Shown here: piece by piece, positions 34,000 through 43,237 of the stretch | Layout of the letters: every line of letters starts with the position of its first letter | How positions within the stretch are numbered: position 1 is the stretch's first letter | Assembly (NCBI GenBank): GCA_029960955.1 | Contig: JASBVS010000002.1 | Span: forward strand, 82,470 to 146,469 | Length of the DNA: 64,000 bases | Direction: 5' to 3' | Source: Bacillota bacterium | GTDB lineage: Bacteria > Bacillota > Sulfobacillia > JAIMAT01 | Notes under the pieces: model-generated | What the model was told of the DNA's origin: nothing | Databases searched by the model: none | What the model saw: only the letters and a program-made list of their open reading frames with translations | Made by a program: the position numbers and the translations under genes

Positions 34000-35226
34000 G
34001 TGGAGTCGGAGTCCACCCGGGTGGTGGTGACGGGCGTCGGCGCGGTCAGCGCGCTCGGGCCGGGCGCGGAGGCGCTCCGCTCGGGCCTGGAGGGCGGGGC
34101 GGCCGCCGGTCGCGTCGAGGAGTGGGACGGGCTGGGGCGGCTGGCGGTCGCCAGGGCGGCGGACTTCGAGCCGGAGCGCTTCCTGCCGCCCCGCACCGTG
34201 CGCAACAACGAGCGCTTCACCCACCTCGCGGCGGCCGCAGCCGAGCTCGCCCTGGAGCAGGCGGGGCTCGATCCGGCCGCGCTCGACCCCTGGCGGGTCG
34301 GCGTGATCGGCGGAACCTCGGTCGGCGGCCCGGGCGAGCTGATCGCGGGGCTGGAGCGGGTGCAGGTGAACGGTCCGCGGCGCGTGGGGCCCCACACCAT
34401 CCCGCGCATCATCCCCAACATGGCCGCCGGCGTCATCGCCGAGCGGTACGGCTTCCGGGGCGTCAACACGACCCTGACCACCGCCTCGGGCGCCGGCCTG
34501 GACGCCATCGGCACGGCCGCCTTCGCCGTCCGCGACGGCGAGGCCGACGTGGTGCTGGCGGGTGCCAGCGAGTCCTCCCTGGAGCCTCTCCTTCTCGCGC
34601 CGCTCCTCCGGACCGGCGAGCTGAGCCGGGAGAGGGGCCGCCCCTACGACGCCCGGCGCGACGGGGTGACGGCGGGCGAGGGCGCCGCCTGGCTCGTCCT
34701 GGAGTCGCTGGCGCACGCCCGGGCGAGAGGCGCGCGCATCCTGGCCGAGGTGGCGGGCTACGGGCGGGCGCTGGCCGCCGGGGGGCAGCTGGACGGCCGC
34801 ACGCTGGCCGACGGCCTGGCGAGGGCGATCCGCGCCGCCCTGGAGGATGCGGGCCTGGGCCCCGAGGCGGTGGACGGGGTCGTGGCCCACGCCGCCGGCT
34901 CCCCGCGGGTCGACCGGGCCGAGGCGCAGGCGCTGCGGGCGGTGCTGGGGCCGGCGCTTCCGCCGGTGACGGCGCCGGCGGGAGCCCTGGGGTACACCAT
35001 GGCCGCCAGCGGCGCGCTGGAGGCGGCGGTCGCCGCCCTCGCCCTGGCGGGCGGAAAGCTTCCTCCCACGGCCGGCTGGGAGGAAGCGGACCCCGACCTG
35101 GAGCTCGTCCCGGTCCACGGCGGCCCCCTGGCCCTGGAGGGGCGGCGGGGGCGGCCGCACCTCCTCTGCACCGCCATCGGCCTGGGCGGACCCTGCAGCG
35201 CCCTTCTCCTGGCGGGGTGGTCCTGA
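34000..35226 (+). CDS. Beta-ketoacyl synthase homologue lacking the catalytic cysteine
   Basis: A 408-residue thiolase-fold protein of the KAS I/II family. Family blocks are intact (VVVTGVGAVSALG, GVIGGTSVGG, RPYDARRDGVTAGEGAA, AEAQALRAVLG), but the nucleophile position reads TTASGAGLDAIG, Ser163 where active enzymes have TACxxG, and the second His of the triad is Tyr332 in GALGYTMAASGALE (normally GHxxGAAG). The first His is kept (His297 in VVAHAAGS). Without Cys it cannot condense acyl chains in the normal way; it resembles chain-length-factor partners, but no active ketosynthase is adjacent. GTG 34000 is the start. It is divergent from ylxY and overlaps the ABC gene downstream by 10 bases. 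Confidence 0.85.
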   Translation: MESESTRVVVTGVGAVSALGPGAEALRSGLEGGAAAGRVEEWDGLGRLAVARAADFEPERFLPPRTVRNNERFTHLAAAAAELALEQAGLDPAALDPWRVGVIGGTSVGGPGELIAGLERVQVNGPRRVGPHTIPRIIPNMAAGVIAERYGFRGVNTTLTTASGAGLDAIGTAAFAVRDGEADVVLAGASESSLEPLLLAPLLRTGELSRERGRPYDARRDGVTAGEGAAWLVLESLAHARARGARILAEVAGYGRALAAGGQLDGRTLADGLARAIRAALEDAGLGPEAVDGVVAHAAGSPRVDRAEAQALRAVLGPALPPVTAPAGALGYTMAASGALEAAVAALALAGGKLPPTAGWEEADPDLELVPVHGGPLALEGRRGRPHLLCTAIGLGGPCSALLLAGWS

Positions 35227-35972
35227 CGCCCCGCCTGGAGCTGGAGGACGTCTGGGTGGCCTCGCCGGAGGGCGGCTGGATCCTGCGCGGCGTCCGCCTC
35301 CGCTTCCCGGAGCGCGCGCTGACGGCGCTGATCGGCCCCTCCGGGGCGGGCAAGAGCACGCTGCTCTCGCTCCTCAACCGGCTCCGCGACCCGGACCGCG
35401 GCCGCGTCCTCCTCGACGGGCGCGACGTGCGGGAGACGGAGGTGCGCGCGCTGCGGCGGCGGGTGGGCATGGTCCTGCAGCGGCCCTACCTCTTCCCCGG
35501 CACGGTGGCGGAGAACGTCCGCTTCGGCCCCGCCAGCCGGGGGGAGAGCGGCCCGCCCGTGGAGGAGCTCCTGGCGCAGGTGGCGCTGCCGCCCGAGATG
35601 GCGGAGAGACGGGTGGACGGCCTCTCCGGGGGCGAGCAGCAGCGGGTCGCCCTGGCGCGGGCGCTGGCCAACCGGCCGGAGGTGCTCCTCCTGGACGAGC
35701 CCACCGCCTCCCTCGATCCCGGCGCCACGCTGCGCGTCGAGGAGACGGTCCGCCAGCTGGTGGAGACGACGGGACTGACCGTCATCTGGGTCACCCACGA
35801 CCTCGGGCAGGCGCGGAGGGTGGCCGACTACGTGGTCCTGGTGATGGCGGGCGAGCTGGCGGAGAGCGGGGAGGCGGCGGGCTTCTTCGCCGGACCGGCC
35901 AGCGAGGCCGGACGGCGCTTCCTGGCGGGGGAGCTCCTGCCGCGCGAAGGTGCGGGGAGGGCGCCGGCGTGA
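35217..35972 (+). CDS. fetA: ABC transporter ATP-binding protein, FetA-like
   Basis: A single ABC cassette of about 251 residues: Walker A GPSGAGKST (about 37-45), Q-loop VGMVLQRPYLFPGTV, signature LSGGEQQRVALARAL, Walker B VLLLDEPTASLD and switch His in VTHDLGQARRV. The partner permease FetB starts within its stop codon, so this is the ATPase of a FetAB-type exporter (iron or another metal in characterised cases). GTG 35217 lies within the end of the ketosynthase-like gene; a precise start is uncertain because no strong ribosome binding site is visible. Confidence 0.88.
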   Translation: MVLTPRLELEDVWVASPEGGWILRGVRLRFPERALTALIGPSGAGKSTLLSLLNRLRDPDRGRVLLDGRDVRETEVRALRRRVGMVLQRPYLFPGTVAENVRFGPASRGESGPPVEELLAQVALPPEMAERRVDGLSGGEQQRVALARALANRPEVLLLDEPTASLDPGATLRVEETVRQLVETTGLTVIWVTHDLGQARRVADYVVLVMAGELAESGEAAGFFAGPASEAGRRFLAGELLPREGAGRAPA

Positions 35973-36763
35973 GCTTCGTCTCCGTCCTGGTGACGCTGGT
36001 CTTCGTGGCGGTGGCGCTGGTCGTCTCCTACACGCAGCGGCTCGACCTGGAGCGCGACCTCGTGGTCGGGGCGGTGCGGGCGCTGATCCAGCTGCTGGCC
36101 ATGGGCTACGTGCTGGACGTCGTCTTCCGCCTCGCCAGCTGGCCGCTGATCGCGCTGGTCCTCGCGGCCATGGCGGGGGTCGCCGTCCAGAACGCGGGGC
36201 AGCGGGGAGCCGGTCTGCCGCGGCGCTTCCTGCCGCCCGCGGTGGGGATCGTCTTCGCCGAGGCGGTCACCCTGGCGCTGCTCCTGATCCTCCGCCTGAT
36301 CCCGGCCGAGGCGCGCTACGTCATCCCGATCAGCGGCATGATCATGGGCAACAGCATGGTGGCCAGCGGCCTGGTGGTCAACCGGCTGAAGGCGGAGATG
36401 CGGGCGCGCCGGGGGGAGGTGCTCTCGGCGCTGGCGCTGGGCGCCTCGCCGCGCCTGGCGGCGCAGATCCCGCTGCGCGAGTCGGTCCGTGCCGGCATGA
36501 TCCCGACCGTCGACGCGCTCAAGACCGTCGGGCTCGTCCAGCTGCCCGGCATGATGACCGGCCTGCTGATCGCGGGCGCGAGCCCGCTGCAGGCGGTCCG
36601 CTACCAGATCCTGGTCATGTTCATGCTCTCCACCTCCACCGGCGTCGCCTCCATGCTCTCCGGCTTCCTGGCCTACCGCCAGTTCTTCAACGCGGCGGAG
36701 CAGCTGGTGCTGCCGGCCGAGGCGGCCCCGGCGGGCGGCGAGCGGGGAGGAGCCGCGCGCTAG
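35969..36763 (+). CDS. fetB: UPF0014 ABC transporter permease, FetB-like
   Basis: A 264-residue membrane protein with about seven segments. UPF0014 features: SYTQRLDLERDLVVGAVRALIQLLAMGYVL near the N-terminus, then MIMGNSMVASGLVVNRL, ALALGASPRLAAQ, RAGMIPTVDALKTVGLVQLPGMMTGLLIAGASPLQAVRYQI and MFMLSTSTGVASM. Characterised FetAB exports iron and helps against peroxide; the cargo here is inferred only. The start overlaps the fetA stop by 4 bases (GTGA). Confidence 0.92.
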   Translation: MSFVSVLVTLVFVAVALVVSYTQRLDLERDLVVGAVRALIQLLAMGYVLDVVFRLASWPLIALVLAAMAGVAVQNAGQRGAGLPRRFLPPAVGIVFAEAVTLALLLILRLIPAEARYVIPISGMIMGNSMVASGLVVNRLKAEMRARRGEVLSALALGASPRLAAQIPLRESVRAGMIPTVDALKTVGLVQLPGMMTGLLIAGASPLQAVRYQILVMFMLSTSTGVASMLSGFLAYRQFFNAAEQLVLPAEAAPAGGERGGAAR

Positions 36764-36831
36764 GCGCGGCGGTCGGGAAGGCGCCGCCCCGGGGCGCGCC
36801 GCTCCGGGGCGGGGAAGGCGGGAGGCGGCCG

Positions 36832-39276
36832 GTGTTCGACGAGACGGTCCTCGAGAAGCTCGACTACCCGCGCATCCTGGAGCAGCTGGCGGAGGCGACC
36901 GGCTTCGCGCCCGCTCGCGAGGCCGCGCGCGCCCTGCGGCCGACGGCCGATCCGCTCGCCATAGCCGCGCGCCAGGGCCGCCTGGCCGAGGCGATCCGGC
37001 TCCGGCAGCGGGGCGGCGCGCAGCCGCGCATGCCCGCGCTCGACCCGCGGCCCTGGCTGGAGCGGCTCCGCCTCGGCGCCGCCTTGACCGGGGAGGAGCT
37101 CTTCGCCCTCCTCGCCTTCCTTCGCGCCTCGGGGCGGCTGGGCGCCTGGCTGCTGGAAGAGGCGGCCCAGGAGCCCCGCCTGCGCGAGGAAGCCGGGCGG
37201 CTCCCGCGTCTCCCCGCGCTGGAAGAGCGGCTCGCCCGCTCCGTCGCCCCCGACGGCAGCTGGCTGGACAGCGCCTCTCCGGCGCTGGCGGCCCTCCGCC
37301 GGCGGCGCCGCGAGCTGGAGGCGGCGGTGCGCGAGCGCCTGGAGGCGCTGGCCCGCAGCCTCGCCGCCCGCCAGGTGCTGCAGGAGCCGGTGGTGACGGT
37401 CCGCGGCGGCCGCTTCTGCCTCCCTGTCCGCGCCGACCAGCGGACGGCGGTGCCCGGTATCGTCCACGACCGCTCGGCCAGCGGCGCCACCTTCTTCGTC
37501 GAGCCGGCCGCCGTCGTCGAGCTGGGCAACCGCATCCGCCTGCTGGAGCGGCAGGAGGAGGAGGAGTGCGAGCGCCTGGCCCGCGAGCTCTCGGCGCTGG
37601 CCCGGCGCCAGCTCGACCTGCTCGTCGCCGGCGTCGAGGCGGCCACGCGCCTGGAGCTCCTCCTGGCCGCGGCAGAGCTGGCCGATCGCCAGCGGGCGGC
37701 GCTTCCGCTCCTGCGCGAGGGCCCGCCCGCCGCCGTCTTCCAGGGCGCCCGTCACCCGCTCCTGGGCGAGCGGGCGGTCCCCGTCGACCTCGAGATCGGC
37801 CGGGACTTCGACCTGCTGGTGGTCACGGGGCCCAACACGGGCGGCAAGACGGTCGCGCTGAAGACGCTCGGCCTCCTGGTGCTGATGGCGCAGAGCGGCC
37901 TCGCCGTCCCGGCGGAGGCGGGCAGCGAGCTGGCCCCCTTCCCCTCCGTCTGGGTGGACGTGGGCGACGAGCAGAGCATCGAGCAGAGCCTCAGCACCTT
38001 CTCCTCGCACATGGGCCAGATCGTCCGCATCTTCCGCGGGATGGAGCCGGGCGGGCTCGTCCTCCTGGACGAGATCGGCGCGGGGACGGACCCGCGCGAG
38101 GGCGCCGCGCTGGCCGCCGCCATCCTGGAGCGCCTCCTGGAGCGCGGCGCGCGGGTGGTGGCCACCACCCACCTGGGCGAGCTGAAGACGCTGGCCACGC
38201 GCCTGCCGCGGGCGGAGAACGCCAGCGTCGCCTTCGACGAGCAGACGCTCCAGCCCACCTACCGGATCGAGCTGGGGTTGCCCGGCCGCTCGCACGCCCT
38301 CCTCGTCGCCGAGCGGCTCGGCCTTCCCGCGGAGGTGGTGGCGCGCGCCCGCTCGCTGCTGCCCGAGGAGGAGCAGGAGGTGGGCGCGCTGGTCCGCCGC
38401 CTGGAGGAGGAGCGGGCGGAGCTGGCCGTGCAGCGGCGGCGGTTGGCCCGGCTGCTGGAGCGGCAGCAGCAGCTGGCCCGGGAGGCGGAGGAGCGCCTGG
38501 AGCGGGTGCGCGAGCGCGAGGCCCGCCTCCGCGCCGAGGCGCGGGCCGAGGCGCTGGCCGTGGTGGCCGAGGCCAAACGCGAGGCCGACCGCCGGCTGCG
38601 GGAGCTGCGGCGGCTGGCCGAGGAGGCGGCCAGCCGCCCCGGGAGCCTGCGCGAAGCCGAGGAGGCCCGCCAGGAGCTGAACCGCCTGCGCGCCCGCGTG
38701 GAGGCGCTGACCGCCGCCCAACCCGGGCCGGAGGAGCGCCCCGCCCGGCCGCCGCGTCCGGGCGAGCGGGTCTGGATCGACTCGCTCCGCGCGGAGGGCG
38801 AGCTGCTCGAGGTGCAGGGACGCGAGGCGGTGGTCCGGGTCGGCTTCCTGCGGGTCAACGTGCCCTACGGGCAGCTGCGGCCGCTGGGCGCGGCGGGCGG
38901 CGACGGCGCGCGACCGGGAGGGGCCGGCGGCGGGCGCGCCGGGCGGCCCGAGACGGAGGCGCCGGTGGCCCGGGGGGGCGTCACGGAGCTCGGGCGGCTC
39001 AAGGCCGAGAGCGTCCGCCCGGAGATCGACGTGCGCGGCCTGACCGCGGACGAGGCGCTGGAGCGCGTGGGCAAGTACCTGGACGACGCGCTCCTGGCCG
39101 GTCTGGAGCGGGTGCGGATCATCCACGGCAAGGGGACCGGCGCCCTCCGCCAGGCGGTGGGCGAGTACCTCCGCTCGCATCCGCTGGTGGCCGAGCAGAG
39201 CCTGGCGCCGCCGGAGGAAGGGGGCTCCGGGGTGACCGTGGTCGCCCTCCGCACGGCGCCCGGGCCTAGGGGGTGA
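36832..39276 (+). CDS. mutS2: Endonuclease MutS2
   Basis: An 814-residue MutS2. Core and lever domains (about 1-300) are followed by the ATPase with Walker A VTGPNTGGKTVALKT, SxxS loop (STFSSHMGQI), Walker B GLVLLDEIGAGTDP and ATTHLGELK. A long coiled coil (about 520-640), a KOW-like beta barrel (PGERVWIDSLRAEGELLEV) and the C-terminal Smr domain (EIDVRGLTADEALERVGKYLDDAL, IIHGKGTGALRQAV) complete the family layout. MutS2 lacks mismatch recognition, acts against recombination, and in Bacillus splits collided ribosomes. GTG 36832 is the start. Its 3' end overlaps the convergent PBP gene by 11 bases. Confidence 0.95.
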   Translation: MFDETVLEKLDYPRILEQLAEATGFAPAREAARALRPTADPLAIAARQGRLAEAIRLRQRGGAQPRMPALDPRPWLERLRLGAALTGEELFALLAFLRASGRLGAWLLEEAAQEPRLREEAGRLPRLPALEERLARSVAPDGSWLDSASPALAALRRRRRELEAAVRERLEALARSLAARQVLQEPVVTVRGGRFCLPVRADQRTAVPGIVHDRSASGATFFVEPAAVVELGNRIRLLERQEEEECERLARELSALARRQLDLLVAGVEAATRLELLLAAAELADRQRAALPLLREGPPAAVFQGARHPLLGERAVPVDLEIGRDFDLLVVTGPNTGGKTVALKTLGLLVLMAQSGLAVPAEAGSELAPFPSVWVDVGDEQSIEQSLSTFSSHMGQIVRIFRGMEPGGLVLLDEIGAGTDPREGAALAAAILERLLERGARVVATTHLGELKTLATRLPRAENASVAFDEQTLQPTYRIELGLPGRSHALLVAERLGLPAEVVARARSLLPEEEQEVGALVRRLEEERAELAVQRRRLARLLERQQQLAREAEERLERVREREARLRAEARAEALAVVAEAKREADRRLRELRRLAEEAASRPGSLREAEEARQELNRLRARVEALTAAQPGPEERPARPPRPGERVWIDSLRAEGELLEVQGREAVVRVGFLRVNVPYGQLRPLGAAGGDGARPGGAGGGRAGRPETEAPVARGGVTELGRLKAESVRPEIDVRGLTADEALERVGKYLDDALLAGLERVRIIHGKGTGALRQAVGEYLRSHPLVAEQSLAPPEEGGSGVTVVALRTAPGPRG

Positions 39277-41815
39277 CGACGATGCGCCCTTCCTCGCCGG
39301 GGTGGAGGTCGCAGCGGAAGGCGTAGGTGCCCGGCTTCTCCAGGGTCAGTGGCACGTCGACGCTCTGCCCGGGGGGCAGGTCGGCGCTGACGCCCAGCGC
39401 GTCGATCACCAGCCGGTGCGCCTCGCCCGTCCCGTTCCCCACGCGGAGCAGGTAGCTGCCCGCCTTCAGCTGGAGGTCGGAGGGCGACCAGCCGCCGTCG
39501 CCGATGGCCAGGTCGACGACGGTGGCCGCCGGCTGCCCCGGCGGCGTCCCCGGGGCCCCGCCCGGCGACGGGTTCGCCGGCTGGCCCGGGGCGCCCGCGC
39601 TGCAGCTGGCGCCGGGCGCGGTCATCGACATGTCCGCCGCCTGCGCCGGCGGACGGCGCAGGAAGAGCCGGCTCACCGGGGTGCAGCCGCAGCCGGGCTG
39701 GTAGAGGAGCTGGGGGTTGTCGGCGCAGACCTCGGCCGTGTAGAAGGCGTCGTCCAGCTCCGCCGGCTGCGTGCCGGCCACGAAGATCTCGTCCCGCGCC
39801 CAGCGGTCGGGGGTGAGAGGCCCGGCGATCTTGCCCGACTTGGCGGAGATGCGGACCGTCACGATGCCGCTCGGCCGGGCGAAGTCGACCGGCTTCTGGC
39901 CCTCGAGCGCCATCGTCATCAGCTTGCTGAAGAGGCCCGCCGGACCGCGCGCGGAGCCGCCCTGCATCCCTCCGGGCAGGGGCGCCATGTTCCCCTCGTG
40001 ACCGATCCAGACGATGCCCGTCAGCGTGGGCGTGAAGCCCGCGAACCAGGCGTTGTAGAAGTTCTCGTCCGTCCCCGTCTTGCCGGCCGTCGGCCAGCCC
40101 GGGATCCTGGCCGCGCCGCCGGTGTGGCCGGGCGAGATGAAGCCGTTGGGCGGCCGGTCCTCCACCACGGAGCGGAGGATGTCGGTCATCACGTAGGCGA
40201 CCTGGGGGCTGATCACGCGCGTCAGGGAGGGCTGCTCCTCCTCCAGCACCTTGCCGTCGGCGGTCACCACCCTGCGGATGACGAGCGGCGTGGGACGGAG
40301 ACCGCCGTTGGCGATGGTGGAGTAGGCGACCGCCATCTCGACGGGCGTGACGCCGCGCGTCAGCCCGCCCAGCGCCAGCGAGAGCGTCCGGTCCTGGGGC
40401 GTCAGCGACTCCAGCCCCAGCGCCCTGGCCATGGTCCAGCCCTTCTCGACGCCGATGGCGTCGAGCACCCGGACGGCCACCACGTTGACCGAGCGGCGGA
40501 CCGCCTCGCGGACGGTGGTCAGGCCCATGAACTGCCCGCTCTCGAAGTTGCGCGGCTGCCACGGGCTCTGCCCGGGCCGCGGGAAGGAGACGGGCGAGTC
40601 GTCGAAGACGGTGGCGGCGGTGACGCCCTGGCTCAAGGCGGGCACGTAGACCGCGATCGGCTTGATGGCCGAGCCCGGCCGGTTGGGCAGCGCGGCCCAG
40701 TTGTTGCCCAGGCTCGTGCTGTGTTCCAGGCCGCCCACCATGGCCAGGATCTCGCCCGTCCGCGGGTCCATCAGCACGGCCGCCGCCTGCAGCGGCCGCT
40801 GGCCGGCGCTCTTCAGCCGGTCGGGCGGGTACCAGCTGAGCAGGTTGTCGGTGACGATCTTCTGCGCCTGCTGGTCGATGCGCGGGTCGAGCGTCGTGTA
40901 GATGCGCAGGCCGCCCTCGTAGACCTGCTTCCAGCTGTAGCGCTGGAGCAGCTCGCGGATCACGTAGTCGACGAACCAGGGGTCGGGGTACCCCTTCTGC
41001 AGGATCCGTTGCGCGGGGTGGACGCCCAGCGGCTGGCGCTTCGCTTCCTGCGCCTGGGCGGCCGTGATGAAGCCGGACTGGACCATCGCGTCCAGCACCA
41101 GGTTTCGCCGCTGCAGCGCCGCCTGCGGGTGGCCGATGGGCTCGTAGAGGTTGGGCGCCTTGGGGAGCGCCGCCAGCGTCGCCGCCTGCGCCAGCGTCAG
41201 CTGCTTGGCGTCGACGTCGAAGTAGGCGCGCGCCGCCGCCTCGATCCCGTAGGCGGTGTGGCCGAAGTAGATCAGGTTCAGGTACATCTCCAGGATCTGC
41301 TGCTTCGAGTACTGGCGTTCCAGCGCCAGCGCCATCATCGCCTCGCGGATCTTCCGGTCCAGCGTCCGCTCGGTGCCGACCTGCTGCGCGAAGAGGTTGC
41401 GCGCCAGCTGCTGGGTGATGGTGCTCCCGCCCTGCAGGGAGCCGCCGCGCAGGTCGTTGACCAGCGCGCCCAGCGTGCGCACGAAGTCGATGCCGTGATG
41501 CTGGTAGAAACGGCGGTCTTCGATGGCGATGAAGGCCTCGGGGACGACCGCCGGCAGCTCGGAGAGACGGACCCAGGTGCGGTCCTGGGTGGCGAAGATG
41601 GTGGTGACCGGCTGCCCGTAGCGGTCGTAGATGATCGAGGACATCTGGGGCGTGGGCGGCGCCGGCGTCAGCTCCGGCAGCGTCCGCAGCGCCCCGAGGA
41701 AGAGTCCCAGACCGGCGCCCGCTCCGACCATGAGAAGGAGCAGCAGCCCGAGGGCGACGATGCGGCCGGCGCGCAGGCGCCGGCGCGGCTGGCTGCGGAC
41801 GTGCTGACCCGCCAT
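39266..41815 (-). CDS. Class A penicillin-binding protein with C-terminal cupredoxin domain
   Basis: An 849-residue bifunctional PBP. Membrane anchor at about 17-42; glycosyltransferase domain (about 60-240) with catalytic Glu99 in AIEDRRFYQHHGID and GGSTITQQLARNLF; transpeptidase domain (about 300-650) with Ser382 in PGSAIKP, SVN and TAGKTGTDEN. A Cys-containing loop (CADNPQ...PGCGCTP) and a Pro/Gly linker lead to residues 765-849, a cupredoxin fold: IGDGGWSPSDLQLKAG, His800 in GEAHRLVI, and Cys835 and His838 in FRCDLHPGEEG. The usual axial Met is Glu. Such a domain on a PBP is not something I know. ATG 41815 is the start; an extended -10 promoter precedes it. Confidence 0.93.
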   Translation of the reverse strand: MAGQHVRSQPRRRLRAGRIVALGLLLLLMVGAGAGLGLFLGALRTLPELTPAPPTPQMSSIIYDRYGQPVTTIFATQDRTWVRLSELPAVVPEAFIAIEDRRFYQHHGIDFVRTLGALVNDLRGGSLQGGSTITQQLARNLFAQQVGTERTLDRKIREAMMALALERQYSKQQILEMYLNLIYFGHTAYGIEAAARAYFDVDAKQLTLAQAATLAALPKAPNLYEPIGHPQAALQRRNLVLDAMVQSGFITAAQAQEAKRQPLGVHPAQRILQKGYPDPWFVDYVIRELLQRYSWKQVYEGGLRIYTTLDPRIDQQAQKIVTDNLLSWYPPDRLKSAGQRPLQAAAVLMDPRTGEILAMVGGLEHSTSLGNNWAALPNRPGSAIKPIAVYVPALSQGVTAATVFDDSPVSFPRPGQSPWQPRNFESGQFMGLTTVREAVRRSVNVVAVRVLDAIGVEKGWTMARALGLESLTPQDRTLSLALGGLTRGVTPVEMAVAYSTIANGGLRPTPLVIRRVVTADGKVLEEEQPSLTRVISPQVAYVMTDILRSVVEDRPPNGFISPGHTGGAARIPGWPTAGKTGTDENFYNAWFAGFTPTLTGIVWIGHEGNMAPLPGGMQGGSARGPAGLFSKLMTMALEGQKPVDFARPSGIVTVRISAKSGKIAGPLTPDRWARDEIFVAGTQPAELDDAFYTAEVCADNPQLLYQPGCGCTPVSRLFLRRPPAQAADMSMTAPGASCSAGAPGQPANPSPGGAPGTPPGQPAATVVDLAIGDGGWSPSDLQLKAGSYLLRVGNGTGEAHRLVIDALGVSADLPPGQSVDVPLTLEKPGTYAFRCDLHPGEEGRIVVTP

Positions 41816-41850
41816 GCGGGGCCATACCCCCTGTCCCGACCGGCGATGGA

Positions 41851-41859
41851 ATTATACCA
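41851..41859 (-). promoter_or_regulatory. Extended -10 promoter TGG-TATAAT of the PBP gene
   Basis: On the minus strand TATAAT (41851-41856) is preceded by TGG, a TGn extended -10, about 36 bases before the PBP start. No -35 is evident. Confidence 0.55.
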
Positions 41860-41923
41860 TTGGCCCCTGAGGGCCCCTGCGGAGCGGGGCCGGAGGCGCC
41901 GGGAGGGGGGCGACGGGCGGGAG

Positions 41924-43213
41924 ATGGCAGAGGAGGGGGCGCCCGGCTTGGAGCCGGGCGGGGAGGGTGACGACTTCGACCGCCAGGTCCGGCTGCTCAC
42001 CCGCGGGGCGGCCGCGGTGGTCTCGCGCGAGGAGCTGCGCCGGAAGCTGGAGCGGGCCGCACGCGAGGGGCGGCCCCTGAAGGTGAAGCTGGGGCTCGAT
42101 CCGACCAGCCCCGACGTCCACCTCGGCCACACGGTGGTCTTGCGGCGGCTGCGCACCTTCCAGGAGCTGGGCCACGAGGTGGTCGTCATCGTCGGCGACT
42201 TCACGGCGCGCATCGGCGACCCCAGCGGCCGCTCGGAGACGCGGAAGCCGCTGGACGAGGCGGCCATCGAGGCCAACGCGCGGACCTACGCCGAGCAGGT
42301 CTTCCGCGTCCTCGACCCCGCGAAGACGCGGGTGGTGCGGAACTCGACCTGGCTGGCGCCGCTGGACCTGGCGGCGGTCATCCGCCTGTGCGGGATGACC
42401 ACCGTCGCCCGCATCCTGGAGCGCGACGACTTCGCCAAGCGGTTCCAGGAGAACCAGCCCATCGGGCTGCACGAGCTCCTCTACCCGCTGCTCCAGGGCT
42501 ACGACTCGGTCGCCCTGGAGGCGGACGTGGAACTGGGAGGAAGCGACCAGACCTTCAACCTCATGATGGCGCGCGAGGTCCAGCGCGCCCTGGGGCAGGA
42601 GCCCGAGGTGGCGCTGACCATGCCCATCCTGGAGGGGCTGGACGGCGTCCAGAAGATGAGCAAGAGCCTGGGCAACTACGTGGGGCTGACCGAGCCGCCC
42701 GGCGAGATGTACGGAAAGCTGATGTCGATCCCGGACGGCCTGGTGACGCGCTACCTCCTCCTCTGCACCGACGTGCCCCAGGCGCAGATCGAGGCGATGG
42801 AGCGCTCCATGGCGGCGGGCCGCCTCAACCCGCGCGACGCCAAGGCGCTGATGGCGCGGGAGATCGTCCGGCTCTACCACGGCGAGGAGGCGGCGCGCGC
42901 GGCGGAGGAGCGCTTCCTGGCGGTCTTCCGGAAGCACGAGGTGCCCGGGGAGGTGCCGGAGGTGGTGCCGGCGCCGGGCCTCCTCCGGGAGGGCGAGTCG
43001 GACGTGCCCCACCTGCTGGCGGCGGCCAACCTGGTCGCCAGCGTCAGCGAGGGCCGGCGGCTCGTCCTCCAGGGCGGCGTGCGCGTCGACGGCGAGCGGG
43101 TGGAGGATCCGGAGGCGCGCGTCGAGCTCCGCGACGGGCTCCTCCTCCAGGTCGGCCGGCGCCGCTTCGCCCGCATCCGCCTGCCGGGAACCCGGCGCGA
43201 GGGCGGCACATAA
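41924..43213 (+). CDS. tyrS: Tyrosine--tRNA ligase
   Basis: A 429-residue class I synthetase. HLGHT (the HIGH motif) lies in LGLDPTSPDVHLGHTVVLRRL, GDFTARIGDPSGRSETRK follows, and the KMSKS loop is VQKMSKSLGNYVG. The C-terminal S4 RNA-binding domain (about 365-425, LVLQGGVRVDGERV) is present. LDPTSPDVHLGHTVVL and the KTRVV strand place it in the TyrZ-type branch. ATG 41924 was chosen since the catalytic domain follows; the ribosome binding site (GGGCGGGAG) is very close to it. No T-box is visible upstream, unlike many Bacillota tyrS genes of the other branch. Confidence 0.95.
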   Translation: MAEEGAPGLEPGGEGDDFDRQVRLLTRGAAAVVSREELRRKLERAAREGRPLKVKLGLDPTSPDVHLGHTVVLRRLRTFQELGHEVVVIVGDFTARIGDPSGRSETRKPLDEAAIEANARTYAEQVFRVLDPAKTRVVRNSTWLAPLDLAAVIRLCGMTTVARILERDDFAKRFQENQPIGLHELLYPLLQGYDSVALEADVELGGSDQTFNLMMAREVQRALGQEPEVALTMPILEGLDGVQKMSKSLGNYVGLTEPPGEMYGKLMSIPDGLVTRYLLLCTDVPQAQIEAMERSMAAGRLNPRDAKALMAREIVRLYHGEEAARAAEERFLAVFRKHEVPGEVPEVVPAPGLLREGESDVPHLLAAANLVASVSEGRRLVLQGGVRVDGERVEDPEARVELRDGLLLQVGRRRFARIRLPGTRREGGT

Positions 43214-43237
43214 GCTGCCATCGCCACCCGGAAGGCG

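Noticed and set aside
29991..36763. Complete alkane-biosynthesis cluster
   Set aside because: The acyl-ACP-reductase-like fusion has no aldehyde-deformylating oxygenase partner in the window, so hydrocarbon production cannot be claimed.
39302..41900. Plus-strand frame continuous with tyrS
   Set aside because: The part before 41924 is antisense to the PBP gene and has no motif; only the tyrS portion is real.
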